Below are positions 10,924-21,958 of a stretch of DNA of 64,000 nt, piece by piece. The position numbers and the translations under genes were made by a program. Each line of letters starts with the position of its first letter. Position 1 is the stretch's first letter. Under the pieces are notes generated by a model. The model made no database searches and was not told where the DNA came from. It was given only the letters and a program-made list of their open reading frames with translations. Source of the DNA: an uncultured Lachnospiraceae bacterium (lineage in GTDB: Bacteria; Bacillota; Clostridia; Lachnospirales; Lachnospiraceae); assembly GCA_944381635.1 (NCBI GenBank), contig CALWLY010000001.1, positions 213,802-277,801 on the forward strand, read 5' to 3'.

Positions 10924-11626
10924 GTGTGTCCGGAAATGAAATATCCGGATTTGCCTGCAGATACTTTTCTCTCAGTGTAAAGTTGTTTTTTTGAAAGGTA
11001 AGAAAACCTTCTTTGCGCAGTTTTCCAAGCTCTCTGGACATGGCGCTTCGTTCCACGGCAAGATAGTCAGCCAGCTGTTGTCTGTCGAAAGGAATGGAAA
11101 ACTGTCTGCTTCCGTTGGCCAGTGCCTGCTCGGATAAATAGGAAAGAAGCTTTTCCCGGGTGGTGGGTCTGGACATATGCTCTGCCTTGTGGGAAAGCAT
11201 CAGGTTTTTGGCTGCTATTTGTGACAAAAGATTTTGAATAAGTCTCGTATGAAAGAGGCAAGTGTTGGAGCAGACGGTCAGCAGGCGTTTGACATCCAGG
11301 AAAAGAATTTCGGAATCCTCGCTGGCAGTCACATTTACCTCTAAAGGAATATTGGGAAGACAGGCGTAAGTTTCTCCAAACAAATGACCTGGACCAGCCT
11401 GTCCCATGACCGTTCGATTTCCCCAGAAATCTTCACGGACGATCAGTACCGAACCGGAAAGGACAATCCCCATGCAGGAAAGCGTTTCTCCGGCATGAAG
11501 AATCTGTTCTCCTTTTGCATAAACTTTCTGTCTGGGATTCAGGCATGAAAGCATAGAGTCAATATTTTGGGGAGAAATACCCGCAAAAAGGGGCAGGTCT
11601 GCAAGAAAATTTGCAGGATATGTCAT
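10901..11626 (-). CDS. Crp/Fnr-family transcriptional regulator
   Basis: 241 residues. An N-terminal cyclic-nucleotide-binding-like beta roll (about 15-120; G-E-Q-I-L-H-A-G-E-T, then G-H-L-F-G-E-T) is followed by a dimerisation helix and a C-terminal winged HTH (about 165-225; F-D-R-Q-Q-L-A-D-Y-L-A-V-E-R-S-A-M-S-R-E-L). No N-terminal cysteine cluster of the Fnr type is visible. The ligand is unknown; in Clostridia such proteins often answer to redox or stress. AGGGAGG precedes the start. A small palindrome CTTAG-TAT-CTAAG at 11646-11658, just upstream of the start, may be an autoregulatory site. Confidence 0.88.
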   Translation of the reverse strand: MTYPANFLADLPLFAGISPQNIDSMLSCLNPRQKVYAKGEQILHAGETLSCMGIVLSGSVLIVREDFWGNRTVMGQAGPGHLFGETYACLPNIPLEVNVTASEDSEILFLDVKRLLTVCSNTCLFHTRLIQNLLSQIAAKNLMLSHKAEHMSRPTTREKLLSYLSEQALANGSRQFSIPFDRQQLADYLAVERSAMSRELGKLRKEGFLTFQKNNFTLREKYLQANPDISFPDTQKAPGTP

Positions 11627-11787
11627 AGTGATACCTCCCTTGTATCTTAGTATCTAAGTGCAGCATCGGACAAGTATGGGGAGTGAAAGTAAGACAGAAA
11701 GAAACGGATTCCTTTCTTTGCTGAAGGCTTTGCCGCGAAGTATCGATGCAATCAAAATAATTTTATCATAGGATAAGAAGAGAAGCA

Positions 11788-11899
11788 AAAAGTGCTGCAA
11801 AAACCGGATAGATGATATCTGCCCTCTATAGTTCTGCTTTGAAACCAGCAGTTATAGAAATGGCTGACAGATGTCACTTCGAAGTTTTTGCAGCACTTT
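11788..11899. repeat. large imperfect palindrome (about 110 bp)
   Basis: The ends form a perfect 16-bp inverted repeat (AAAGTGCTGCAAAAAC at 11788-11803 and its complement at 11884-11899). The interior is itself partly self-complementary around CTGCT-TTGAAACC-AGCAG. The shape is that of a small MITE-like or long-hairpin element. It lies next to GC-rich repeat copy B in a 490-bp gap without a credible gene. Confidence 0.6.
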
Positions 11900-11906
11900 C
11901 TCATAC

Positions 11907-12034
11907 GATAGGAAACTTCATTTCCTATCGTATAAAAAAGACGCTCCGCTGTGGATGCGCACTTCGCGCTCAAGGAAAATGGTTGCTGACGCAACCGCGC
12001 TTCGGCGCGAGTGTGCGCTAGGGCGCACATTTTC
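11907..12034 (+). repeat. GC-rich palindromic repeat, copy B, with leading hairpin
   Basis: Begins with a hairpin GATAGGAAA-CTTCA-TTTCCTATC (11907-11929), then an A tract and the core from GACGCTCCGCTGTGGATGCG to GCGCGAGTGTGCG and GGGCGCACATTTT. The core ends pair (TGCGCACTTCGCGC with GCGCGAGTGTGCG). The unit is nearly the same as copy E at 25154-25301. Confidence 0.8.
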
Positions 12035-12115
12035 TCATTTCATACAGTTTTAGAAAAGAAAATTTTCTTCCTCATCCAATAGGGAGGAATGTCCTATCAG
12101 ATGAGAAAGACTGAA

Positions 12116-12697
12116 TCAGTAACGGAATTCCTGGGCGAAATATAATTTCTTTCCGTCTGTGTAGATGGCGATAGCGACTTTTGTGAAAGTAGGATACAAG
12201 ATATTTTCTTTGTGAGTAGGAGAAGCCATCCATGCTTTCATAACGTCTGAGGCGCTGTTATAACCAAAAGCCAGATTTTCGCCATGCATAATTTGTGCGT
12301 TGACGGTGTACCAGGGGGAACCGTTAGGGCGTGTATGCGAAAAGGAAGTGGAACATTCCTGAGCCCGTACGGCAGCAGCAAGTTCCAGGGTAGAATCCCA
12401 TGTAAGAGGGCTAAGTCCTGCATTGGCCCTTTCCTGATTCATCAAATTAAAAGTTTCTGTTGCCAGATTTTTCAGACGTGCCAGCTCTTCCGGATCGTCT
12501 GAGTTTACAGAGGAGCCAAGAGGCGGTTCCTCTTCCATAATAGTTACAGTGTCGAAATCAATGGTGTCATATTCACGGAAACCGGATTCATCGTCAATAC
12601 CGGCAGATGCCTGATCCGAAATATCTTTGCCGCATGCGGAAACGAAAAGCATGCATAAAGTGAGGAGCAGACATAAAAAAATACTTTGTTTTCTCAT
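12116..12697 (-). CDS. CAP/SCP-domain lipoprotein (YkwD-like)
   Basis: 193 residues. A lipoprotein signal peptide (hydrophobic core, then L-F-V-S-A-C with the lipidated Cys at about residue 22) is followed by an acidic linker and a CAP domain from about residue 80. Family marks are the H-T-R-P-N-G motif, H-G-E-N-L-A-F-G, and H-K-E-N-I-L. The domain is common in secreted bacterial proteins, including spore and biofilm factors; its biochemical role is unsettled. It is anchored on the outer face of the membrane. Confidence 0.85.
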   Translation of the reverse strand: MRKQSIFLCLLLTLCMLFVSACGKDISDQASAGIDDESGFREYDTIDFDTVTIMEEEPPLGSSVNSDDPEELARLKNLATETFNLMNQERANAGLSPLTWDSTLELAAAVRAQECSTSFSHTRPNGSPWYTVNAQIMHGENLAFGYNSASDVMKAWMASPTHKENILYPTFTKVAIAIYTDGKKLYFAQEFRY

Positions 12698-12899
12698 TTT
12701 TCCATCCTCTTTTGCTTATTTAATAATGATTTCATCCGACTGCACGGATAATGTAAAGTAATTGTTGTCATCATATTAGCATAGAAATTCTGAATATACA
12801 ATAGGGGCGTTTCATTTTTTTGAAAAAATATCAAAATAATAAAAGGATGAAACGATTTGAAGCCCAAAATAAAAAAATGAAAAATTATAAAAAAAACTG
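12698..12899. other. AT-rich intergenic region with long inverted repeat
   Basis: No gene seen. GTTTCAT and ATGAAAC at about 12810-12853 form the arms of a loose inverted repeat around an A/T-rich centre. The promoter of the CAP lipoprotein must lie here, but no clear -35/-10 pair stands out on the minus strand. Confidence 0.35.
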
Positions 12900-12928
12900 T
12901 TGACTTTTTATAACCGGATGAATATAAT
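12900..12928 (+). promoter_or_regulatory. sigma-A promoter of tRNA-Arg
   Basis: TTGACT (12900-12905), a 17-bp spacer, and a perfect TATAAT (12923-12928), about 40 bp upstream of the tRNA. Confidence 0.85.
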
Positions 12929-12970
12929 AATTATTGTTGTCGGGCACGAGCCCACGGCAAAATAAAAAAT

Positions 12971-13044
<74 letters not shown>

Positions 13045-13050
13045 CTGTAA

Positions 13051-13080
13051 AAAGCAGTGACATATGTCACTGCTTTTTTT
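13051..13080 (+). terminator. terminator of tRNA-Arg
   Basis: A 13-bp stem AAAGCAGTGACAT/ATGTCACTGCTTT with almost no loop, followed by a T tract. Confidence 0.9.
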
Positions 13081-13109
13081 GTGCAATAGGAAAGTTCTTT
13101 CCCTAACGT

Positions 13110-13270
13110 AGCGTCGGTGTACAGGGGGCAATACGGTCAAAAATAGCTGCCTTTGCGTCTCTGCTGCGTTACTTTCGCTCCGCGTACGTCCAGTACGCTG
13201 ACTGAGGATAACGTGGAAAACAGGCGAATTTACAGGACTGAGGCGTATTGTCCCCCTGTACACCGACGCT
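13110..13270. mobile_element. MITE-like element with 26-27 bp terminal inverted repeats
   Basis: Left end AGCGTCGGTGTACAGGGGG (13110 on) and right end (13244-13270) are inverted copies that differ only by one inserted base. The 110-bp inside has no open frame of note but contains a short hairpin GCGTAC-GTCCA-GTACGC. TA dinucleotides flank it (13109-13110 and 13270-13271), as for Tc1/mariner-IS630 type targets. It interrupts GC-rich repeat copy C: the leading hairpin remnant lies left of it and the repeat core right of it. Confidence 0.65.
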
Positions 13271-13375
13271 AAAAAAAAGACGTTCCGATGTGGATGCACA
13301 CTCAGCGCGCAGGCAATCAGAGATTGCCCGGCAGATATTGCCTGTCGGCAACCGCCCCAGCGCGATTGTGCGGTA
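13271..13375 (+). repeat. GC-rich palindromic repeat, copy C (interrupted)
   Basis: Core from A tract and GACGTTCCGATGTGGATGCA to CAGCGCGATTGTGCGG. The centre GGCAATCAGAGATTGCCCGG is shared with copies D and E. The matching leading hairpin is a degenerate copy at 13084-13106, split off by the MITE-like insert. Confidence 0.7.
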
Positions 13376-13436
13376 AAGAGGAAATATTTCACAGAGCAAT
13401 TTGCCCCGGGCGGAGGATCTTGCAAGACAGAGCTTA

Positions 13437-14315
13437 TCAGCCTGCCCGATATAGTTTTCGGTAAGCGCCCGGAGCCATTCCTTCCTTATTTTTAAAGGCA
13501 ATGCAGAAATTATTTATGCTCTGAAAACCGCAGGCATAGGCGATTTCCTCTATGGTCATCCCGGTAGTGCGAAGATAAAAACGGGCGGAGTTTAAGCGCA
13601 GATTCAAGAGATATTGATGAGGCGTAACACCGCAGTATTTTTTGAAACTGCGGATAAAATGACAGGGAGTTAAAGAAACCATATCTGCCAGCAAAGACAC
13701 CGACACATCTTCTGAAAAATGGACTCTCAAGTAGGCACATGCTTTTTCCATAGGGGCTTCCGGAATAGAGGCTTCAGAGGAAAACGGCAGATCAGGCGCA
13801 GGAGAAATACAGTCGGCCAGAAGTCTGGTCAGCAAACTGGTCAGGCGAATGTCCGAGGTGACCGCAGTCTCGGACAGGGGAGTGTAAAGAGAATAGAAAT
13901 CTTCGAAAACTGTCAGCAGTTGTTTGTGCGTAAGAGTGCACGGCTGCGGGCAGTTTTTTTTGTAGTACTGATAGTAATTTCTGGCAGAAGGTCCGTCAAA
14001 ATGGACCCAACAAAATTCCAGCTGTTCATCCAGACTGCCGTAGGCATGGGAGGAGTAACAGTCCAGAAGAAAGAATTCCCTCTGGGAAAGAAAAACGGTT
14101 TTGGATTTGCCGTCATCGTCGTAAAGAGTTACAAAAGCGTTTCCGTGAAGAACAATAAGCAGAAGAAAGCTGTCGTAACGGCTTCTGGAAACCAGATAAT
14201 TGCTGTCGCAGAGGAAATGACCGACACAAAGAGGGAGAAGAAATGCATTTCCAGCCTCTGATGCGGGAGTGTAAAAACGGGTTTCGGAAACGGGAAAAAC
14301 AGATTCATTTTTCAT
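13437..14315 (-). CDS. AraC-family transcriptional regulator
   Basis: 292 residues. An N-terminal sugar-binding-like cupin (about 10-150; W-V-H-F-D-G-P-S-A) precedes two HTH motifs in the C-terminal 100 residues (S-V-S-L-L-A-D-M-V-S-L-T-P-C-H-F-I-R-S-F-K-K and T-I-E-E-I-A-Y-A-C-G-F-Q-S-I-N-N-F-C-I-A-F-K). The ATG at 14315 has AGGAGG upstream; the in-frame ATG at 14420 is rejected. It is divergent from the URO-D family gene and lacZ, so it likely activates them in response to a sugar or glycoside. A 21-bp spaced direct repeat sits at the divergent promoter. Confidence 0.9.
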   Translation of the reverse strand: MKNESVFPVSETRFYTPASEAGNAFLLPLCVGHFLCDSNYLVSRSRYDSFLLLIVLHGNAFVTLYDDDGKSKTVFLSQREFFLLDCYSSHAYGSLDEQLEFCWVHFDGPSARNYYQYYKKNCPQPCTLTHKQLLTVFEDFYSLYTPLSETAVTSDIRLTSLLTRLLADCISPAPDLPFSSEASIPEAPMEKACAYLRVHFSEDVSVSLLADMVSLTPCHFIRSFKKYCGVTPHQYLLNLRLNSARFYLRTTGMTIEEIAYACGFQSINNFCIAFKNKEGMAPGAYRKLYRAG

Positions 14316-14394
14316 ACAGGCCTCCTTAAATTGATTCCTTAAAATGACTTGTATCAATTTTATGATAATTTCCGGAATCTGGAAAGATAAAAAG

Positions 14395-14450
14395 CGCAAT
14401 TTTTTTATAAAAAACCGCAATTTTGACGGATGGCAGGAAAAGAAAATACT
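14395..14450 (+). promoter_or_regulatory. candidate AraC operator and promoter of the URO-D/lacZ genes
   Basis: Direct repeats CGCAATTTT at 14395-14403 and 14416-14424 lie 21 bp apart, two helical turns. The second overlaps a TTGACG (14423-14428), followed after about 18 bp by TACTGG, a poor -10. The layout fits an AraC-type activator touching the -35 region. It is inferred from spacing and context. Confidence 0.45.
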
Positions 14451-14592
14451 GGTTTAATAGAGATAGCGGAAGATAAGGAAACATCAAAATAAAGAAAATG
14501 GGAAAATGAAAACATATTAAAATAAGGAAAATGCAAAAATTGAGAATTGCAGGATATCAAAAAGAAAATAGGAAAAAACAGGAGGAAATCTT

Positions 14593-15858
14593 ATGGAAAT
14601 CATAATAGGGGAAAAGGACCGGGAGATTTTAAGGGAAACGGCGAAAAAACAGTTGGATTATGCCAACATGGAGAGCAATCTGCAGAGAAAAAAGGAATGG
14701 TATCTTCACAATGAGCTGAAAGGCGAAAGGCCTATGATACAGTTGGAACTGGGAACCTTTGCCCACGAGATCATTCCGCAGAGACTTCGCTGCCAGGGAG
14801 AATTTGCCCGGATGGTGGAGCGGACTTTATACGAAAATTTTCTGAATCAGGAGCTGTTCGATGATGACAGGGTGACACCGGATTATTATCCCATGGCGTA
14901 TGATAAATTTTTTAATCTGTTCGACATTCCGGTAAAAGTGGAACACACGACGGATGAACAGGGCGGTGTGAGCGTTGGGCATCATTTCGTTTCTGTGATA
15001 AAAGACCTTGGGGAAGACTATGGAAAGCTGAAAAAGAGTACCTTTGGCACGGACATGGACTCTACGCTGAAAAAGCAGCGCGTCATTGAAGAGGCCATCG
15101 GAGATATCCTGCCGGTGAAAATAAAGATGGATGGGCTCTACAGTGTGCCTACACAGATGATCGTACATATTATGAGTATGGAAGACATGATGTTTGCCAT
15201 GTATGACTATCCGGAATTATTTAAGGAAATGATGGATCGGATTGCGCAGGATACGCTGGAATATTTCCGCATGCTGGAGGAAAAGCGCCTGATTATGCCG
15301 ACGACCTCTTTCGAAGGGGTCGGAAACGGAACCTGGGCTTTTACCCATGAGCTTCCGGGGTGGGAGGAATATGAAAAGCGTCCTCTGACAACCAAAGATG
15401 TGTGGGGATTTATGGATTCTCAGGAAACTGTGGGCATTTCTCCGGAAATGTTTCAGGAATTTATTTTCCCGTGTTATGAAAAAATTGCGGGACAGTACGG
15501 CCTGCTTTCCTATGGATGTTGTGAACCGGTAGACCCAATCTGGGATAACTGCCTTTCCAAACTGACCAATTTGCGCAAACTTTCCATCTCTCCCTGGTGC
15601 AACGAGGAAGTAATGGGAGAAAAACTGGCGGGAAGCAAAGTGATTTATCATAGAAAGCCAAGCCCGAATTATCTGGGAGTGGACAGGATTCTGGATGAGG
15701 AAGCTTTTCGCGCTCATATCAGAAAGAGTCTTTTGGCTGCAAGAGGCTGCAAGATGGAAATTACCCAGAGGGATGTGTACACCATACACCGGAATGAGCA
15801 GAAGGCGAGACGTTATATTGAAATTATCCGGGAAGAAATTGAAAACAACTGGGTATAG
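14593..15858 (+). CDS. uroporphyrinogen decarboxylase (URO-D) superfamily protein
   Basis: 421 residues. The second half shows the URO-D/MtaA-like barrel pattern: F-I-F-P-C-Y-E-K-I-A, then Y-G-C-C-E-P-V-D-P-I-W and R-K-L-S-I-S-P-W-C-N. The strict haem-pathway motifs of HemE are not seen. Such divergent members are often corrinoid methyltransferase-like proteins or of unknown role, and in Lachnospiraceae they recur beside glycosidase and AraC genes. AGGAGG precedes the ATG. A terminator-like hairpin separates it from lacZ. Confidence 0.65.
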   Translation: MEIIIGEKDREILRETAKKQLDYANMESNLQRKKEWYLHNELKGERPMIQLELGTFAHEIIPQRLRCQGEFARMVERTLYENFLNQELFDDDRVTPDYYPMAYDKFFNLFDIPVKVEHTTDEQGGVSVGHHFVSVIKDLGEDYGKLKKSTFGTDMDSTLKKQRVIEEAIGDILPVKIKMDGLYSVPTQMIVHIMSMEDMMFAMYDYPELFKEMMDRIAQDTLEYFRMLEEKRLIMPTTSFEGVGNGTWAFTHELPGWEEYEKRPLTTKDVWGFMDSQETVGISPEMFQEFIFPCYEKIAGQYGLLSYGCCEPVDPIWDNCLSKLTNLRKLSISPWCNEEVMGEKLAGSKVIYHRKPSPNYLGVDRILDEEAFRAHIRKSLLAARGCKMEITQRDVYTIHRNEQKARRYIEIIREEIENNWV

Positions 15859-15908
15859 AAAAGTTGCCCTAAAAGGAGGCTGTTTTTTCTACATTCAGAC
15901 AAGTTTGA

Positions 15909-19085
<3,177 letters not shown>

Positions 19086-19107
19086 TACGCCTGCAGAAAT
19101 CGGCAGG

Positions 19108-19210
19108 AAAAAGACCGTTGTGGATGCGCACTTAGCGGGGAGGCAAATCAGAGATTACCCGGCAGAGATTGCCCGACGGCAGCCGAGTGCGCTCTAGGGC
19201 GTACACTTTT
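19108..19210 (+). repeat. GC-rich palindromic repeat, copy D
   Basis: Follows a small hairpin CCTGC-AGAAATCG-GCAGG just after the lacZ stop. The core runs from AAAAAGACCGTTGTGGATGC to GAGTGCGCTCTAGGGCGTAC and a T tract. Its right edge overlaps the last codons and the stop of the convergent MATE gene. Confidence 0.75.
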
Positions 19211-20600
19211 TCAGTTCCTTTCCTACAAGAATCAGCATGGTAACATAGCAGGCAGTGCCTCCGATAAAATTGGAGACAGGCTCAGCCAGAAAAACTCCGT
19301 TTACTGCATTTGGGAGTACCAGAGGCAAAATCAGAGTCAGTGGAATGACGATGATAACTTTCCGGAAAAGCGAGAAAAAGATTGCCTGTTTTGCTTTTCC
19401 CAGTGCGGTAAACACGCTCTGGCCTGCAAATTGTAAGGACATCATAAAAAAGCCGAAGTAATAAATCTGCATGGCAGGAACCGTGGCATTGATTAGGTCT
19501 GTCTCCGAACTGAAAATCCGTATAAAGAAGGTGGGAAAGACGTGAAGTATTCCCCAGGCCAGTGTGGTATAAGCGATACATACCAGAGACATAAAGCGGA
19601 TAGCCTGCCGGATGCGGCCATATTCCCTGGCACCGTAGTTAAAGCCGATGACAGGCTGAGCGCCGTTAGTAATTCCCGTTACCGGCATGGAAACGATTTC
19701 CCGGATGGAATTGATGATTGTCATGACACCCACATACAAATCGCCGCCGTAATGAGAAAGAGATGCGTTGCAGACAATCTGAACGGCGCTGTTGGTGACA
19801 GACATGATGAATCCGGACATGCCAAGGCCGATGATGGATTTTACCAAAGAAGGCTTCAGCTTCATGGAAGAAAGCCGAATGCGAAGAATGGTTTTCTTTC
19901 CTGTCAGAAATTTTAAAGTCCAGGCGGCGGAGGCTGCCTGGGAAATAACGGTGGCGATGGCAGCCCCTTTTACACCCAGGTCAAAGACAAAAATAAAGAC
20001 AGGGTCCAAAATAATATTTAAGATGGCTCCGATTAAGACGGTGCACATGCCGATGCGGCCAAAGCCCTGAGAATTGATAAAACTGTTCAGGCCAAGCCCC
20101 AGCATGACAAATACAGTTCCCAGAAGATAGATGGAAAGATAGTCGTTGGCGTAGGGAAAAGTGGAATCGCTGGCGCCGAACAGGTACAAAAGCGGTTTTT
20201 TGAAAGCAAATCCAAAGACCATAAGAAGGGCTCCGGAGATAAGCAGCATGCAGAAGGAATTTCCAAGAATATTTTCTGCTTCTTTCAGGTTGCCTTTCCC
20301 GCGGGCAATGGAGCATAAAGGCGCCCCTCCCATTCCGAAAAGATTGGCGAAGGCAATGACGATCGTTATAATAGGAAGAGCCAGGCCCAGGCCGGTGAGA
20401 GAAAGCGTGGCATTTTCCGGCATCCGGCCGATATACATGCGGTCGATGACGTTGTAGAGAATGTTAATAAGCTGTGCCAGTGTCATGGGGATGGCCAGGG
20501 AGAGTATATTGGAAACAACACTTCCTTTGGAAAAATCATTTTTGTTTTCCGAAGAAAGTTCTTTTTTTCTGATGTCTTGCGTATTCTGGTTGTCTGTCAT
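19194..20600 (-). CDS. MATE-family multidrug/cation efflux transporter
   Basis: 468 residues with twelve hydrophobic segments and the MATE pattern (L-A-I-P-M-T-L-A-Q-L-I-N-I-L-Y-N-V-I-D near residue 35; G-L-G-L-A-L-P-I; N-G-A-Q-P-V-I-G-F-N-Y-G-A-R). It exports drugs or metabolites by Na+ or H+ antiport in the cell membrane. The substrate cannot be told. Its final residues (K-C-T-P) and TAG stop fall inside repeat copy D, so the repeat seems to have replaced the original end. Confidence 0.9.
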   Translation of the reverse strand: MTDNQNTQDIRKKELSSENKNDFSKGSVVSNILSLAIPMTLAQLINILYNVIDRMYIGRMPENATLSLTGLGLALPIITIVIAFANLFGMGGAPLCSIARGKGNLKEAENILGNSFCMLLISGALLMVFGFAFKKPLLYLFGASDSTFPYANDYLSIYLLGTVFVMLGLGLNSFINSQGFGRIGMCTVLIGAILNIILDPVFIFVFDLGVKGAAIATVISQAASAAWTLKFLTGKKTILRIRLSSMKLKPSLVKSIIGLGMSGFIMSVTNSAVQIVCNASLSHYGGDLYVGVMTIINSIREIVSMPVTGITNGAQPVIGFNYGAREYGRIRQAIRFMSLVCIAYTTLAWGILHVFPTFFIRIFSSETDLINATVPAMQIYYFGFFMMSLQFAGQSVFTALGKAKQAIFFSLFRKVIIVIPLTLILPLVLPNAVNGVFLAEPVSNFIGGTACYVTMLILVGKELKKCTP

Positions 20601-21059
20601 AATTTGGGTCCTCGGTTTGTTTTTATTTTTGAAGGAAACAGGAGCAATGCCGAAGTCCGGATGGGAACCTTCGGTTTTAACTGCTTCCTTTTTCTGCTGT
20701 TTTTAGTATAAAACGATGGGAAATCCTTGTAAAGAATGAGGTGGAGAACATTTCCGGGCAATGGACTGTATGCGGGCTGACGGCAGAAGGAATTTCGAAA
20801 GAAAGCACATACTGAAATGGATGGGAACAGGTGCCTGCTTGCGGCAGCCGGCGGGATAAAAACTCAATTTTTTCGGGAAAATTCATAAAATTTTCAGAAA
20901 ATTTGCCTGTGAAAGCCGGGAAATTACCTTGTATGGCATTTCTTTTTATGCTATACTTTAGCATCATTACAAAAGCACAGATATTGTGTGACCAGAGGGT
21001 ATCCGAGGGATAAGATTTTGCCGGAAGAAAATCTTTCGGCGTATGGAATTGAGGGAAAA
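20601..21059. promoter_or_regulatory. intergenic region with promoter of the DUF1700 gene
   Basis: No gene seen. TTGTAT (20929-20934), a 17-bp spacer and TATACT (20952-20957) form a good promoter for the + strand gene at 21060. The MATE promoter must lie near 20640-20700 on the minus strand. Confidence 0.6.
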
Positions 21060-21509
21060 ATGACAAAAAATGAATTTTTTGAGACCTTGCAAAGGTCATT
21101 GAACGGTTATTTGAGCAAACCGGAAGTGATGGAAAATATCCGTTACTATGAAGAATATTTCCGCAGCCAGGAGGCAGCGGGAAAAAGCGAAGAGGAAATT
21201 TTGAACCAGCTGGGAGATCCCAGACTGATTGCCCGCACGATTGTAGAGGCGAAAGAAAGAGAAGCGGGAGTGACGGAGGAGTATTACTCTTCCGAGACGA
21301 TCGTGGATGATGAGGGAAGACAGGAAAATCCGGAATTTTCCGGAGGCAAGGTTTATCGTATGCCCGGATGGCTTCTGGCTGTGATTGCCATCGCTGTCAT
21401 TGTGCTGATAATCGGAGTTGTCACTTCGGTGCTGTCCTTTATTCTTCCGATTTTGCTGCCGGTGCTTCTGGTATTGCTGATCGTCAAGCTGATTCGGGAT
21501 CACTCCTGA
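21060..21509 (+). CDS. DUF1700 (HAAS-type) membrane protein
   Basis: 149 residues. The N-terminal helical domain (F-F-E-T-L-Q-R-S-L, then Y-Y-E-E-Y-F and I-L-N-Q-L-G-D-P-R-L-I-A-R-T-I) is the DUF1700/HAAS pattern. It is followed by an acidic linker and a C-terminal membrane segment of about 40 hydrophobic residues. These proteins often pair with PadR-type regulators and putative adhesins; neither is adjacent here. GAGGG lies just before the ATG at 21060. Confidence 0.75.
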   Translation: MTKNEFFETLQRSLNGYLSKPEVMENIRYYEEYFRSQEAAGKSEEEILNQLGDPRLIARTIVEAKEREAGVTEEYYSSETIVDDEGRQENPEFSGGKVYRMPGWLLAVIAIAVIVLIIGVVTSVLSFILPILLPVLLVLLIVKLIRDHS

Positions 21510-21667
21510 AAAATTTCTTTTTGTTTTGTGAATAATTTCAGTAAGATTTCAAATACTACTCCTGTAACAACGACCGGCCTTTTGAAAAAGCCGGGATGCC
21601 CGAAAGGGCAGTGTGTTTCAAATTTTGGATAGGAGCACGCGCATAAGGCGTGCGGATAGGAGTAATT

Positions 21668-21829
21668 ATGGCTAAGAACGATTACACAAACAGCACAAAA
21701 CAGAAAAACGAAAACAAGGCAAAAAATGCATCTTCCAATGCATATGGCGCACAGAATTCTGAAAACAAGAATTCCAATAAAGCTTCTGACTGCAAAGACA
21801 GCAGCACAAACAAAGATTCCAGCTACTAA
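21668..21829 (+). CDS. small Asn/Lys/Ser-rich protein (53 aa)
   Basis: Encodes 53 residues dominated by Asn, Lys, Ser and Ala, beginning M-A-K-N-D-Y-T-N-S and ending K-D-S-S-Y, with one Cys. A strong AGGAG site lies 6 bases upstream, a hairpin (CACGC/GCGTG, 21633-21649) precedes it, and a clean terminator follows at 21861. This isolated, well-framed layout supports a real gene. Composition recalls small hydrophilic spore-associated proteins, but no family can be named. Confidence 0.6.
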   Translation: MAKNDYTNSTKQKNENKAKNASSNAYGAQNSENKNSNKASDCKDSSTNKDSSY

Positions 21830-21860
21830 CTTTTTAAGAATGCTGATTTTGGACACAGAC

Positions 21861-21898
21861 ACAGCGGAGAATCCCCAAAAGGTTCTCCGCTGTTTTTG
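21861..21898 (+). terminator. terminator after the small Asn/Lys/Ser-rich gene
   Basis: 11-bp stem ACAGCGGAGAA/TTCTCCGCTGT followed by TTTTTG. Confidence 0.85.
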
Positions 21899-21958
21899 CT
21901 TGACGGTTTCTTTGCTTGCTCGTAGAATGAAAGTAGGAAAAAAAGAACAGGAGAACTT

